DNA of 64,000 bases from NCBI GenBank assembly GCA_003254925.1, contig QANZ01043648.1, positions 75,530 to 139,529 on the forward strand. The letters run 5' to 3'. The stretch is from Chamaecrista fasciculata. Its lineage: Eukaryota; Streptophyta; Magnoliopsida; Fabales; Fabaceae. Each line of letters begins with the position of its first letter. Within the stretch, counting starts at the first letter, position 1. Shown piece by piece: positions 34,440-45,800 of the stretch. The notes below the pieces were generated by a model. It had not been told where the DNA came from, searched no databases, and worked only from the letters and a program-made list of their open reading frames with translations. Both the position numbers and the translations under genes were made by a program.

Positions 34440-35583
34440 GGCCAAAGTCCTATTTTGGTCCCTCAGTTATGCTCAATGTTCTAAATTGGTCTCTCAGTTA
34501 TTTTTCGTTCCATATTGGTCCCTCAGTTTTCCAAAACTTGGCATAGTTGGTCCCTCAAACGTTTTCCATCCAATTTTCTATTAAATAAAAGGACAAAATT
34601 GATTTTTAACTCCTAAAAGTTTGGATTTTTACATTAGTAATCTTTTTCTCTATAATAGAACTAAAATGTAAGAAAGAAGACATAATTTGAGGCTTTTAGA
34701 TTATTTCACCCCCTCTCTCTTTAGAGATGAGCTACCAAGAAGGGAAACAAATTGATTTGCAATTCGATTTTCTAGACCTGTTTTGATAAACCCTCTGTCG
34801 AAGATGAAAGCCAGGAAAATTAGCCATGTGATTGGATCGCCGAAGTCGAAAAATGTGGCGGCGAACGTTAGGGTTTTAGTGAGCACCGAAACCCCCAAAC
34901 TCAACAGCTGCGTGATAATGCCGACGATGGTGGCTAAGAAAATCGCGAGCAGTTGCCACGCGATTTTGGAGACGTCGGAAGGAAGTGGAGCGAACCAGAG
35001 AATAACGCTGGTTGCTATGGAAGCTAACAGAGGTTTTATGGCGGCGCCTTGCTATGGCTGATCGGTCGGAGCCGAAGGTGCAGAAGCTCCGACGACGGCG
35101 GCGGCTCGGACGGTGAGACGATTATTCCAACTGGGTTTGTTGTTGTTGTTGAAGGAAGTGGAAGAAAAACAGAGTTGTGGGGATTTTGATTTTGAAGAAG
35201 GGAATCGAAGAGAAGGAAGGATAGAGGATGAGGTGGTGAGTCGAATGGACACCATGGATAGAAGCAAGCGTTCAGGAAAGCAGCATGAGTAGAGAGTGAA
35301 GAGAGAGGGGGGGTTGAAATAATCTAAAACCCCCCAATTATTTCTTCTTTCTTGCATTTTGGTTTTATTATAGGGAAAAAAAGTCCTTAATGTAAAAATT
35401 CAAACTTTTAGGAGTTAAAAATCAATTTTGTCCTTTTGTTTAACGGAAAATTGGATGGAAAACATTTGAGGGACCAACTGTGCCAAATTTTGGAAAACTG
35501 AGGGATCAATATGGAACAAAAAATAACTGAGGGACCAATTTAAAACATTGAGCATAACTGAGGAACCAAAATAGGACTTTGGC
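34440..35583. mobile_element. Pack-MULE-like element carrying a DiT1 fragment
   Basis: Opens GGCCAAAGTCCTATTTTGG and closes with its inverse up to ACTTTGGC. The terminal repeats are about 200-240 bp long. Boxes in the left arm start at 34455, 34486, 34515 and 34547 (31, 29, 32 bp). There is no 9-bp target duplication; instead a 180-bp direct repeat lies flush with both ends. The interior is minus-strand host DNA from the gene for the plastid 2-oxoglutarate/malate translocator, including sequence upstream of its start codon. The element encodes no transposase. The left arm is shared with 40709-40955. Confidence 0.87.
34701..35255 (-). pseudogene. Captured first part of plastid 2-oxoglutarate/malate translocator DiT1
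   Basis: One reading frame runs 185 codons from the ATG at 35255. A serine-rich transit-peptide-like start (MVSIRLTTSSSILPSLRF) is followed by QGAAIKPLLASIATSVILWF, AWQLLAIFLATIVGIITQ, SVLTKTLTFAATFFDFGDPI and RGFIKTGLENRIANQFV. This matches DiT1 (SLC13/DASS-type carrier of the chloroplast inner envelope, used in ammonia refixation in photorespiration). A single in-frame TAG at 35054-35052 stands where the family has tryptophan of WQGA. A few residues of the PLPLGAVALMGLG loop are missing. The frame ends after SSSLKREGVK, where real DiT1 continues with transmembrane helices. The truncated frame cannot make a carrier, but without the stop it could encode a plastid-targeted peptide. Confidence 0.88.
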
Positions 35584-35764
35584 ACATAATTACACCAAAC
35601 CAATTTTGTCCAAAGCTCAATATAGATTGTAGAAAGCCAACAAATAAAGTTTTAAGTGGATTCCCAAGTGTTGCTTTTCAGATGCAGCACATATTGTAGT
35701 CTAGACTGATGTAAGATTGCCACTAAATATATATATATATATATATATCATCATTGCTTTAATT
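35580..35764 (+). repeat. Right copy of the 180-bp direct duplication
   Basis: Second copy of 34261-34439, beginning in the last bases of the Pack element (TGGC is shared between the element end and the repeat). It ends at TTGCTTTAATTTA and then continues into unique sequence. Its TA run is longer than that in the left copy. Confidence 0.9.
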
Positions 35765-36255
35765 TATTATATTTCTAAAAGCATCTTTCTTTTTGTTTCT
35801 CCAACTCTATATATAGTTTCATTGGTAGCATATATAAATCTTTCTCAAACCCTATTCAATATAAATATATATATATATATATTTTTTTTTATTTTTTTAA
35901 TTAATTATTAATTACAGAATAAATAATTGAGTAAAATTAAGAGATTAGTTTTGCAAAATTGGATTGGCCTCAGAAAATGGTACCATCTTGATTGATAAAG
36001 AGAAAGTATAGATGATGATGTGGTCATCATCGATCAGAATCATCAGTGGGTTCTTTATTTAGGGTTCTAAAGCCAACCCTTATTTATCCTAACCCAAATT
36101 CATTCTCCATCCCTAATGTAACACCTTTTTATATATGTTTACTTAATTAACCTAATTAATCCTTCTCACATATTTTCCCTTATATATATAAAATCTTGAC
36201 TGTATAGATTCTCATCACAAATCACCATTTTCTTTAATTTTTTTCTCTCAGAAAA
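35765..36255. other. Upstream region of the OXS3-like gene
   Basis: AT-rich, with a TATATATA run near 35865-35880. A TTTATATATG near 36130 and a TTATATATATA run near 36180 are possible TATA elements, 70 to 125 bp before the start codon, but I cannot choose between them. No other gene is visible. Confidence 0.4.
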
Positions 36256-37982
36256 ATGGAGCAAGAAATCAATCAACTTGTATTCAACATGGGTTCGCTT
36301 CAAACTAATGTTCCACAAAAGTATGAGGGTTTCATTCATTAAACTAATTATCAATTTTAATTTAATTTGCTTGTTTTGTTTTTCGTTGTTGTTTTTATTA
36401 ATACAATTTCTGTTCTTGTTTTAAGATTATCATTGTTCACATCTTTGAGTAAATGCAGGTTTCATCTGCTATATGCCTATATCTAATTGGGTTATGTTTG
36501 GATTATGCAGAACAATAATTGATTACAATTTTGACTTTTTTTTATAATTATATCAATTTTTGTTTTTTTTTTCTCTTATTGATTCTCTCCAATATCCAAA
36601 CGTACACAAACACACATCTCTCTAATGATAATTATTATCACAAGAGCTTCATAAACTCATCAATGTTTTATCCAGTGAAGACCGATCAAATTTTTTTGAC
36701 AATTGAAGTACTAGTCAATTGAAATTTTCTGATAATATTTAAGAAGAAATTGAAGAAGACAATAAGCAATTCAAATAGACTTGGAAGAATGTATGCCAGA
36801 ACATCAAAAGTGTATTTCAGGATCTGTCCCAAACAATGATATATATAAGCTAGTTCTTCAGGTTATTAATTTCAAGTGTCAAAATTTGATTAGTTTATAA
36901 TCCATTGCATTTTATGTCAAAAGTTAAACTTTGTATCATAAACTAACTCATATATATATATATATATCTTCATCATCATATGACTAAAATATGGAGAAAA
37001 CTTACTTTTCATTCTTTAAATTTATTTCAAAATTACAATTTAATCCCTAGATCCACAAGTACACATTTTGGTCCTTGATTTTTTTTATTTTTATTTTACA
37101 GATAGTAACTATTTAGTTTCTACATATAATATTCTGAGGATTAAATAATTGACGTTTGTAAATAATTTGAGGACAAAAAGTATATATTTCCAATATGTAG
37201 GGACCATTTTAGAACAAATTCAGGGACTAAAAAACACATTTACTCCTAAAACATATATATTAATATAAATTATAAAATGCATGCATCTAGAACGTAGCAT
37301 CTATATATGTAATATGTGTGTATATATAAGGCCAAATTGCAATTTTTGTCCCATAACTTTTGCTCAGATCTCAACTTAGTCTCATAACTTTTTTTGTTGC
37401 ACTTTTGTCTGATATCTTTTGTTCAGGTCTCAATTTGGTCTCGTGTTGCACTTTTAGTCCCATATCCTTGGGTCAAATTGCAAAATTGGTCTCACATCAA
37501 TTAGTCAAGTTATAGAAAATGGTCTCACATCTTTACAAAATGTTTTACATCGTGAGACTAATTAACAGTAGAACATTTTGTCAATATATATATGAAACCA
37601 AATCTGCAACAAAAAGAAAATATGAGACCAACTCTATACCTGACCAAAAGATATGGACCAAAATTATACTTTGGCCTATATATAATTAATTATGTATATG
37701 ATTTGTGTTTCTTATTATTAACTTTATTATATTGTTGGTGGCAGGAGAGGATTATCAAGGTATTATTCAGGGAAAGCAAGATCATTTGCATGCATAGCAG
37801 ATGTTCGTTGCTTAGAGGATTTGAAGAAACCACAACATCCTGATTCCAAGAAAAGAAAGAAACATCGTGACACCAAAGTTTTTAAGGATCATAATAATAA
37901 TGATCACAAACTCCCTTTTGCATGTCGTCGAAGAGTACCAAGTTGCACTCAATTTGTCACTCCTAATTACGTTAACGTATAA
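36256..37982 (+). CDS. Small OXS3-family protein (OXIDATIVE STRESS 3-like)
   Basis: Two exons, 36256-36320 and 37745-37982, splice with GTATGA...GCAG and join in phase to encode 100 residues. The junction forms the core motif PQKRGLSRYYSGKARSFACI, followed by ADVRCLEDLKKP and a basic stretch KKRKKHRD. KRGLS..Y.GKS.SF..L is the conserved signature of the OXS3 family, nuclear proteins linked to tolerance of heavy metals and oxidative stress. The protein is short compared with OXS3 itself and has only the conserved core plus a basic, probably nuclear-targeting, tail ending TPNYVNV. Each exon alone is too short to stand out, so the gene is easily missed. The 1.4-kb intron contains two inverted-repeat elements (37012-37245 and 37330-37676). 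Confidence 0.82.
37012..37245. mobile_element. Short inverted-repeat element in the OXS3-like intron
   Basis: The left arm ACTTTTCATTCTTTAAATTT, then TAATCCCTAGA and TTTTGGTCCTTGA, pairs loosely with the right arm (GGACAAAAAGTATATATTTCC, then CAGGGACTAAAAAACAC). Its ends are uncertain and no duplication is seen. Confidence 0.4.
37330..37676. mobile_element. MULE-like long-inverted-repeat element with 9-bp TSD
   Basis: The perfect 9-mer TATATATAA flanks it (37321-37329 and 37677-37685). Ends are GGCCAAATTGCAATTTTTG and a near-inverse ending ACTTTGGCC. Boxes start at 37347 and 37378 (31 bp). Arm sequence matches 14995-15433. It lies in the OXS3-like intron, 68 bp upstream of the acceptor of exon 2. 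Confidence 0.85.
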
Positions 37983-37989
37983 AATTAAA

Positions 37990-39287
37990 AGCAAACCTAA
38001 AAACTTAAAAAAAAAAAAAAAAGACTTTTTATATATATTGTTTTGTTATCAAGTTCATCCATTAGATTATATATTATTTATGATTTTTTTTCTTTCGTAA
38101 TTGACCATGTAAAAAGTTTTGATTGGCGTCTTAATTACCAGCTTTAACGATGAACTTAGTAACAACATTATATATATAAAGATTTTTTTATGTAAGTCTT
38201 AAAAAACAAACTACAATTTTATCAAGATTGTAGCATTCTTCAAACAGCTCAAGTCAAGTGCTCAAGTTTTTAGTGGTGGGATAGATTGTTTTCATTTTTT
38301 TTAGTGTCAACATAATTTATTTTTATATACCCTTCTGAAAATAATCTAATCACTACTAAAAAGCTGAGTTTCAAAGTTCTCAAGAGCTTGAGCTCTTCCA
38401 TCGGGTTTTTATGTTATATAAATAAATTAATTCTTAAATAATTAATTTATCCTCTTGCTCCCAGGAGACCTCTAATTTTGACCCAAAATTTTTCATGAAT
38501 TTTCTAAATGTCCAAGTATATAGTTGAGGACATTATTGAAGACTCATGTTGATTTTCCCAGTACATACTCTTTAATATGTAATATTATTACTATTAAAGG
38601 GAGGGAATGTTTTGTTATATTTTAAATTTCATCTTGTATATATATATGCTTTATTTTTCTGCATTGTATCAGTTTCCATTTTTAGCACCTATTCCTAGTT
38701 GTTTGAAATGTAATTTGAGCAATTCAATAATGGAAAAATAGTTAACTTCACGTTATTTCATTTTCTATTTTCTCTTTGGTCATATTTCATTTTCAATTTT
38801 CAATTTCACACAATTCTATCATCATTTTGGGGCTAGTGCTTCATTCTCAAGCCATCCCTATACACGGTGATCTGTAATAAATCGAAGGAAGAAAATTCTT
38901 CTACTAACCCCAGATTTTAATATCTATATAAGAAAGTACTTGTATAAGTTTTTTTTATCTTTGTCATAAAATTTTTCAATGAAAATAAGATAGTTGATAA
39001 TTTTCTTTTCCATGAAGAGTCATATTAATGAAATAGAAGATTTAAAAAGTCATGCATATTATGATAACTAATTATAAAATAAAGAATGAAAATAAATCAA
39101 GTAATTGGAGGAACGACAATTAAAAAAACCAAATGCAAACCTCATTTGAATTATGTCCAAAATGCATATTATATTCATTATCAATTAGGTCTAAAAAATG
39201 TGCAAGTTATGACTCTTCAAATGGCAACTTCGTTGTTCTCTTTAAGAATTTGGAGTGACTTGCAGTGAAGTTAATCACTTAGGGTGC
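37990..39287. other. Downstream intergenic region; nothing recognised
   Basis: AT-rich, with a 15-base A-run at about 38008-38022. It probably includes the 3' untranslated region of the OXS3-like gene. I see no other gene. Confidence 0.4.
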
Positions 39288-39670
39288 CTTTGGATGTGAG
39301 AGGTAAGCTAAAGGAGGATAAAGGAAGGGGAGGTAATAAAGGAGAGGTAAAGGATTAGTGTTACAAATGAGGTTTTTAGTAAATAGTATTTAGGAAAATG
39401 AGAGATAAAGGAGAAATTATAATGTGAAATTATTTTAAAGAGTATGTAATGATTGTGGTGGTTGAAATAATTGTATTGGTATTTTAAATTTGTAAACGAG
39501 TAAAAATGATAAAAATAAAAGAGAATAAATGAGTGTTATTTTGGTGTTTGTTTTGGTGTTAATAAAATGATATGATGTAATCATTGCCTCGAAATTTGTG
39601 CTAAAGGAGAAGTTAATAAATGAGATTTTTGGAGTGGTATGGTAAAGGAGGATGGATGTGTGAATGTGAG
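39288..39670. mobile_element. Worn MITE-like fragment starting GGGTGCCTTTGGATG
   Basis: The start GGGTGCCTTTGGATGTGAG resembles Tourist-type termini, and the purine-rich AAAGGAGGATAAAGGA interior resembles one arm of such an element. I could not find a matching inverted end, so this may be half an element. Confidence 0.3.
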
Positions 39671-39759
39671 ACCAAAATGTAATTTTTGAGTATTGAATTG
39701 TAAATTTTTTGGGACTAGATTATATATTTTTCCTGTTCACTGTCTCTTAATTTTATTTT

Positions 39760-40680
39760 AAAATTTTGATACTACACAAAATATTACCCATGTATATAAT
39801 AGAGAAGGGACCAAAATGTATATTTTCTGGGGTGTAAATTATGTAATTTTCTAAATTTCGTTATTCTGTAGTTGCAGAACCAAAAATATTAGCCATATAT
39901 ATACTGAATGATGAACCAATATGTATATTTTTTTTTATAAGAATTATACATTTTTTTCTCAATAGTGTATAGTACAAAAAATATTATTCATATATATACG
40001 AGAAGAGTGACCAAATTGTAAAGTTTTGGGATTCGAGAATTATAATTTTTTTCTTATATTGATTTTTTTTTAAATTTTTTCACCGCAAAAAAAAAATTAC
40101 TCATATATGTGTTAGAGTAGGGACCAAACTGTAATTAAATTTTCACACCACCAAAAATATATTTTTTCTCATTAATGTTTCTGAAATATGCTTATAAATT
40201 TTCACACCACCAAAAATATTACCCTGGAATAATTATATTAGTGCAGGAGGGACCATAATGTATATTTTTGGGATCTGATTACACTAAAAAATATTATTAA
40301 AGTTGGACTGATTTGTAATTTTTGTTGTCGAATGAGACAACAAAAAATATTACCCACATAATCAAAAGAGAAGACGCTAAATTATAACAAACAACAAAAA
40401 AATATTAAAGTTTTGGGAATTGAATTATTTTTTTTTCTATTTTGAATTTTGTTTTTATATTTGTACACTTCAAAAAATATTACTTATATATATACTGGAG
40501 GAAGGACCAAATTGTAAAGTTTTGGGGAATGAATTATATATTTTTCCCATTACTGTTTTTTAAATATGTTCATAAATTTATACACCACAAAAAATATTAC
40601 ACATATATATACTGCAGGAGGGACCAAAATCTATATTTTTTGGGTCTTGATTATATATTTTATCTCATGGATCAAAATGT
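39760..40680. repeat. Degenerate AT-rich repeat, unit about 100-120 bp
   Basis: At least six diverged units each contain CACCACAAAAAATATTAC, CATATATATACTG(G/C)AGGA, GGGACCAAA(A/T)TGTA and TTTTGGG..TGAATTATATATTTT, in that order. Further units lie at 52040-52290 and 53105-53200. No coding potential. Confidence 0.7.
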
Positions 40681-41236
40681 AAATAACATGGAATTAATTA
40701 TTTTGTTTGGCCAAAGTCTTATTTTGGTCCCTCAGTTATGCTCAATGTTCCAAATTGGTCCCTCAGTTATGTTCAATGTTCTATATTGGTCCCTTAGTTT
40801 TCCAAAACTTGACACAGTTGGTCCCTCAAACATTTTTCATTCATTTTTCCTTTAAATAAAAGGGAAAAATAAACTTTCATCCCCAAAAGTTTTAATTTTC
40901 TTATATTAAGGTCCCTTTCTTTATATAATAGGATCAAAACGTAAGAAAACAAATAAATTAAGATATTAATTGAATTTTCCCAAAATATACAATAACTTCT
41001 CTCTCTCCCAAAAAGATAAAGAAGAACACGACGAGGAGGAGCAGTGGCATCACTCATGTCTTCATTCTGCTGCACCATCATTTTGCGTCGTTGTTGTTGT
41101 GGGAAGAGAAGAGAAAGAGAATGAAGGGAACTGGCATACAAGTGAAAGGAACAGAAGAAGGGATATCTCAGTAAAAATCAATTTTGGGGTTCAGCAAAAA
41201 GTGATAATGAAGACAAAAAAAGAAACAATAATAATA

Positions 41237-41312
41237 GAGAGGGAGAGAGAGACGAGAGAGAGAGAGGGGGAGAGAGAGAGAGAGAGAGAGAGAGAAGAGA
41301 GAGACAGAGAGA
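41237..41312 (+). repeat. GA microsatellite
   Basis: A run of mostly GA dinucleotides with interruptions. On the minus strand this is a TC tract of the kind found in plant leaders, supporting the idea that the surrounding interior of the chimeric element derives from a host 5' region. Confidence 0.75.
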
Positions 41313-41436
41313 TGGGGAGATGAAAGTTTAATTTGTTTAAATTTAATTATAATCTTAATTTATTTTTGTTCTTACGTTTTGATCCTTTTATAAAAAGAAA
41401 ATGACCTTAATGTAAAAAACTAAAATTTTTGGGGGA

Positions 41437-42005
41437 CTAAATTGGAATGCTTGAAAGAGTTTTGAGACACTTTACAATTTTATTTTGAGGATTCGGGAGT
41501 AAAATGGATGAAGATGATGAAAAAAAAGGGGGAATTGAGAATAATGGAATAAAAATGGGTCAAGGACTTAATTGTTGAACTTAGACTTTTTTTAGGGTTT
41601 AGGGTTTAGGGTTTGGGGTTTTAAGGTTTAAGGTTTAGGGTTTTTAATATTTTTAAGGACTAAATTGGAACATTTGAAAGAGTTTTGGGACACTTTACAA
41701 TTTTATTTTGAGGATTTGGGACTAAAATGAATGAAGATTATGCAAAAAAAGGGGAATTGAGAATAATGGAATAAAAATGGGTCAAGGACCTAATTGTTGC
41801 ACTTAGACTTTTTTTAGGGTTTCGGGTTTAGGGTTTGGGGTTTTAAGGTTTAGGGTTTTTAATATTTTGAAGGACTAAATTGAAATATTTGAAAGAGTTT
41901 TGGGACACTTTACAATTTTATTTTGAGGATTTGGGACTAAAATGAATGAATATGATGAAAAAGAGGGGGAATTGAGAATAATAGAATAAAAATGGGTCAG
42001 GGACC
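41437..42005. repeat. Three tandem units with telomere-like TTTAGGG blocks
   Basis: Three units of about 210-220 bp start at about 41437, 41655 and 41873. Each has AAATTGGAA..TTTGAAAGAG, TTTTGGGACACTTTACAATT, GGGGGAATTGAGAATAATGG and, in the first two, a TTTAGGGTTTAGGGTTTGGGG run. They are inverse to the units at 26500-26925. Confidence 0.8.
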
Positions 42006-42824
42006 TATAAGTGCAATGAGGAAATGCTAAGGTGTCGCTATTTTATGATGTGACAGTTTATTTTTTTATTTTTGGAACATAACGGGTGCTGACATAGACA
42101 TAACGGGACACGTCAGCGTATAACGGGACACATCAGCGTCCGTTATGGCCACACCAACTTTTTTGTAACGACAATATGACGGAGGGACCAATTAGTTAGG
42201 CGTTTGCAAATTTCGAGGACCGACTAGTACAATGGGTAAAATTCAGGGACCTATCTTTCAGCGAGTGCAAAAATCAGGGATCGGGAAATTATTTTACTCT
42301 TATTGGTTTTATAGATGCTGCTTAGGCTGGATCACCAAAGATCCACATTAATATATTGTATCATCATCGATGGCAATCTAATCTCTTGAAAAAGAAAGAA
42401 ACAAAACTTAGTATAACTAAATAGTAAATATCATGACATTAGCAACTTGCCAACTTCTATAACTAAAACAACTCGTCCATGAAATAAAGACTGAAGAAAT
42501 AGACAAAATGAAGTTTTAGGCAACCACCACAAAATAAAATTATGAATATGGTACCAAATTGCAAAACTTTTTCACTAATTTAAAAGTCAGAGAAGTTAAT
42601 GTGAGGTCAGTTATCTTCAGATAAGAAGGTACACATGGCTTCTACAATATGTGAGAAGCATTAGGGAGAAAGATTGTGTTCTATGTCTAGCAAAAAAGGC
42701 TAGCAATGTCCTGGAAGTCATGATGATAACAATGGCCAACAAAAGAATTACCCAATCTCCCTACCAATACAAAATTAGGATGAGAGAATCCATCCACATT
42801 ATAATCTCGAAATGCAATAATGGA

Positions 42825-45800
42825 CTACTGCAATCTTTTCTTTTTGTAGTCGTCTGAATTCCCTTCGAGCACAACAAGATCATCTTCATCGTCAATTACT
42901 TGCAACTGCTTGTGATTTCTTGTCTCATCAGCGGCATTTGGAAGTTCAGAATCGGCAACTTCGGTGATTTCAGAGTGTCTTCGTTTCTTTCCTGCAGAAA
43001 TTATATCTAACCCATCCTTTTCAGCTTCCATAACTGCCACTGAGGTGCTGGCACCATTGCCGATAGCGGTAGACTTGTCTTCCTTTTCTGGTGCTGATGG
43101 AGGTTGAGTCCATCCTGAGAGAAGCATTCCATCAGGCTCTTTCTCTTCATCAAACTCTTCTCTGTGAATATGAAATCACAAAACAAAATAAAGTAATTCA
43201 ACACACAAACCCAAAAGTAGATGAAGTGGCTAATAAAGGAAGCTAGAATTTATCTACTTCCTTTAGCATGAGCAAAGATGTGAGACTCAAACAATAAACA
43301 GAACAAACCTATGCTTGATATTGATGTTGCAAGTGAATTCCTGCTGAAGATCCTCTACTGTAAGCATTGTACCATTTGTCACGGGAGAAGGAAGCTCGGC
43401 TAGAACCTACAAAGGAGAGAAAAACATGATTAATACAAACATAACACAAAATTTTGAAACCAAAAACTAGAAAAATACCTTTTCAAGGTTGGCAGCATAA
43501 TTTCTTTCCATGTCTTCATCAAGATCGTCACCGACCTCATATAGAAGGGCTGAACCTTGCATAATAATAGGTAAGTTCATTCCAAGCTTTGCCTTGACAA
43601 TCTTCTCCACAAAGTCCTTCAACTTTGACTGATGTGTGTTTATCTCAAGCAATAAAGGTGTCTGATAGCAACAAATACTGATCATGAGCACATCAAAACT
43701 ACAAATTATTGCGAATAATGAGAAAAATGGACGATTGCACATACCTCGGAACAAACATAACAAGACTTATTGGGTTCAAATGGTTCCACAGGCATAAGCA
43801 GCATCTTTCTCGACGGATGTTCCAGACAATAAGTCATTCTAAAAAATCATTTATTAGATTTGAAAAATCAGAATAGAGAAGATGCAGTTCATGCTGACGC
43901 CTGAAGACGTATCATATAATACCCAAAATACTACAGATAAAGCATAACCAGAAACTGTCCATGTGCTATTTAAGTTGCTGATCAAGTAAACTACATATCA
44001 ACTAAACCAAAAAGAAAGAGGAATATAATAATACCTATAACTTTTTATGTCATTTTTCAGCACCTTGATTGCTTCAATGACAATCAGCCCAGCAATAACA
44101 GCATTCGTTGTCGCAACAGCATGCACAATATTTCCAGCAATACCTTTAGCTTCAAAAAGGCTATGCAGAGGAATACCAAAGGAAGCAGCACGTATATTTG
44201 CAGCTGCAGTAACAAATTCTACTGCAAGTTGATCATCTTTATCAAAAGTCAGGTTGCCAATCTCCTGCTCAAAAGGACAGTCAAGAAAAAAAATTGATAG
44301 TTGAGTGCCAATTCGGAGATATAGAAAGCGCTACAATGTGCTCAGAGATCACATAAAAAAATCAGAAAGAGCCACATCAAACCTTTCCCCTGCTTGTGAA
44401 AAATAGTCTCAGTGATTCAAAAAAGATTCTAGAATTTTCAGAAAGACTCCAGATATCCTGAGGATTCTTCATGCCTAAAGATGCCATGGCAGAGACTGAA
44501 AACCCATCATCACTTACGAAGTTTCTGTCCGTATTTCCGTTCTGCTGAGCCAGTTCGTCGGACAGAACATCCTTGCTATATATAGGCTTTGGTTTATTGC
44601 GATTTTTCCACGTCTCTTCATTAGACAAGGCTAATTCAATGTTGTAACCAAACACATGATCGTATATTCGCCTTCCATACTGTTCAATGTCTTCATCTTC
44701 CCTACGTTCAAATACATCCTCTACATTTTCTGATGAGCTGGCACCATCACTAGATCGTATATTTAAATCATTTTCCTGATTCTTGTCACCAAACAACTTC
44801 GCAAAAAGTAGGTCTTTTGCCCACACAATACAGTGCACAAACTGCAAAAATTAATGGATAGATGAGAACACATCAGTCATAATTAGCAAAATTTCATAGT
44901 TCTAAGTTAGGAGCTTATAAGTGGCAAATTTATGCTTGTATCAAACATAATACCAAGAACATTCATCAATATCATGCCAGCCAAACAGAATGTACACACC
45001 ATTCATCGGTTAACCAACAATCCACTCTGAATCTTTATATTGAGATAAATCAAAAGAGTCACAACCTAAGTCAATATTTGGATTGTATGAATAAGAAACA
45101 AAACAAACCATAAAATCATACCTTTGATGGGGTACTTGTGATGGTACAAACAGGATATGTCTTGGGAGCTGGTTTAGGCTGACACTCATAGCACTCAGTT
45201 CTTCCCTTGACATGCACAGTGACCTGCTTCCCATTAAAATTATATTATTAAAAAGATGGAGACAGTGCAATTAAGTATATTACAATTACAATTTATAACC
45301 ATAAAATTAAAATATATATTGAGGCTGACATCAAGCAGATCCTGCAAATCTGTTTAAGTTTGCAAGCAAGTTTCACGAGCATATTTTCCGACCAGAAAAG
45401 CACACAGAAAATGTACAACATTGACAACACATGCACACTCTTTGGGACCTTAAAACCACAAATTAATGAAACTAAATGATTTAAGTATTAATTCTTAAAG
45501 AATTAAATAGGCTAAACATGCTACAAAAATATGTTCATTATTTTCTCAACCGGAGGACTTCTTTTCTTGTCAATAATTGCTCACAAGTAGATTTACAATA
45601 AAATCAATGCAATTCTATAAAAAATTAACCCACCTAATCTTTTTCCATTTATTTTTTCTAAAATCTAACCTGGCTAATTTCAACTCTTTAGGATATTAAA
45701 AGCCATCAGCAGAAATATCAGCCCAAAAAAAAATTGAATAAAATTAAAAAAAAAATAACTGTCCATGGTAATACATTTTACTCGCCAGGAAGCCAAGAAA

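Larger units (their letters stand above)
40709..42299. mobile_element. Chimeric element: left end of one MULE-like family, right end of another
   Basis: The left end GGCCAAAGTCTTATTTTGG and the first 250 bp match the DiT1 element's left arm (boxes at 40726, 40757, 40788 and 40820). A short inverse of that arm lies at about 41370-41436. From 41437 the sequence changes to the tandem units and right arm of the 26121 family and ends AAATTATTTTACTC. Either one element inserted into the other and the missing ends were lost, or the two recombined. The middle (40950-41340) holds a plus-strand GA microsatellite and leader-like sequence, perhaps captured host DNA. Confidence 0.65.

Noticed and set aside
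34261-35764. The 180-bp flanking repeats as LTRs of a small retroelement
   Set aside because: They do not start TG and end CA, there is no primer-binding site or polypurine tract, and the element between them has its own inverted terminal repeats.
41060-41323. Plus-strand frame ending in an ERERE tract
   Set aside because: Explained by the GA microsatellite within the chimeric element.
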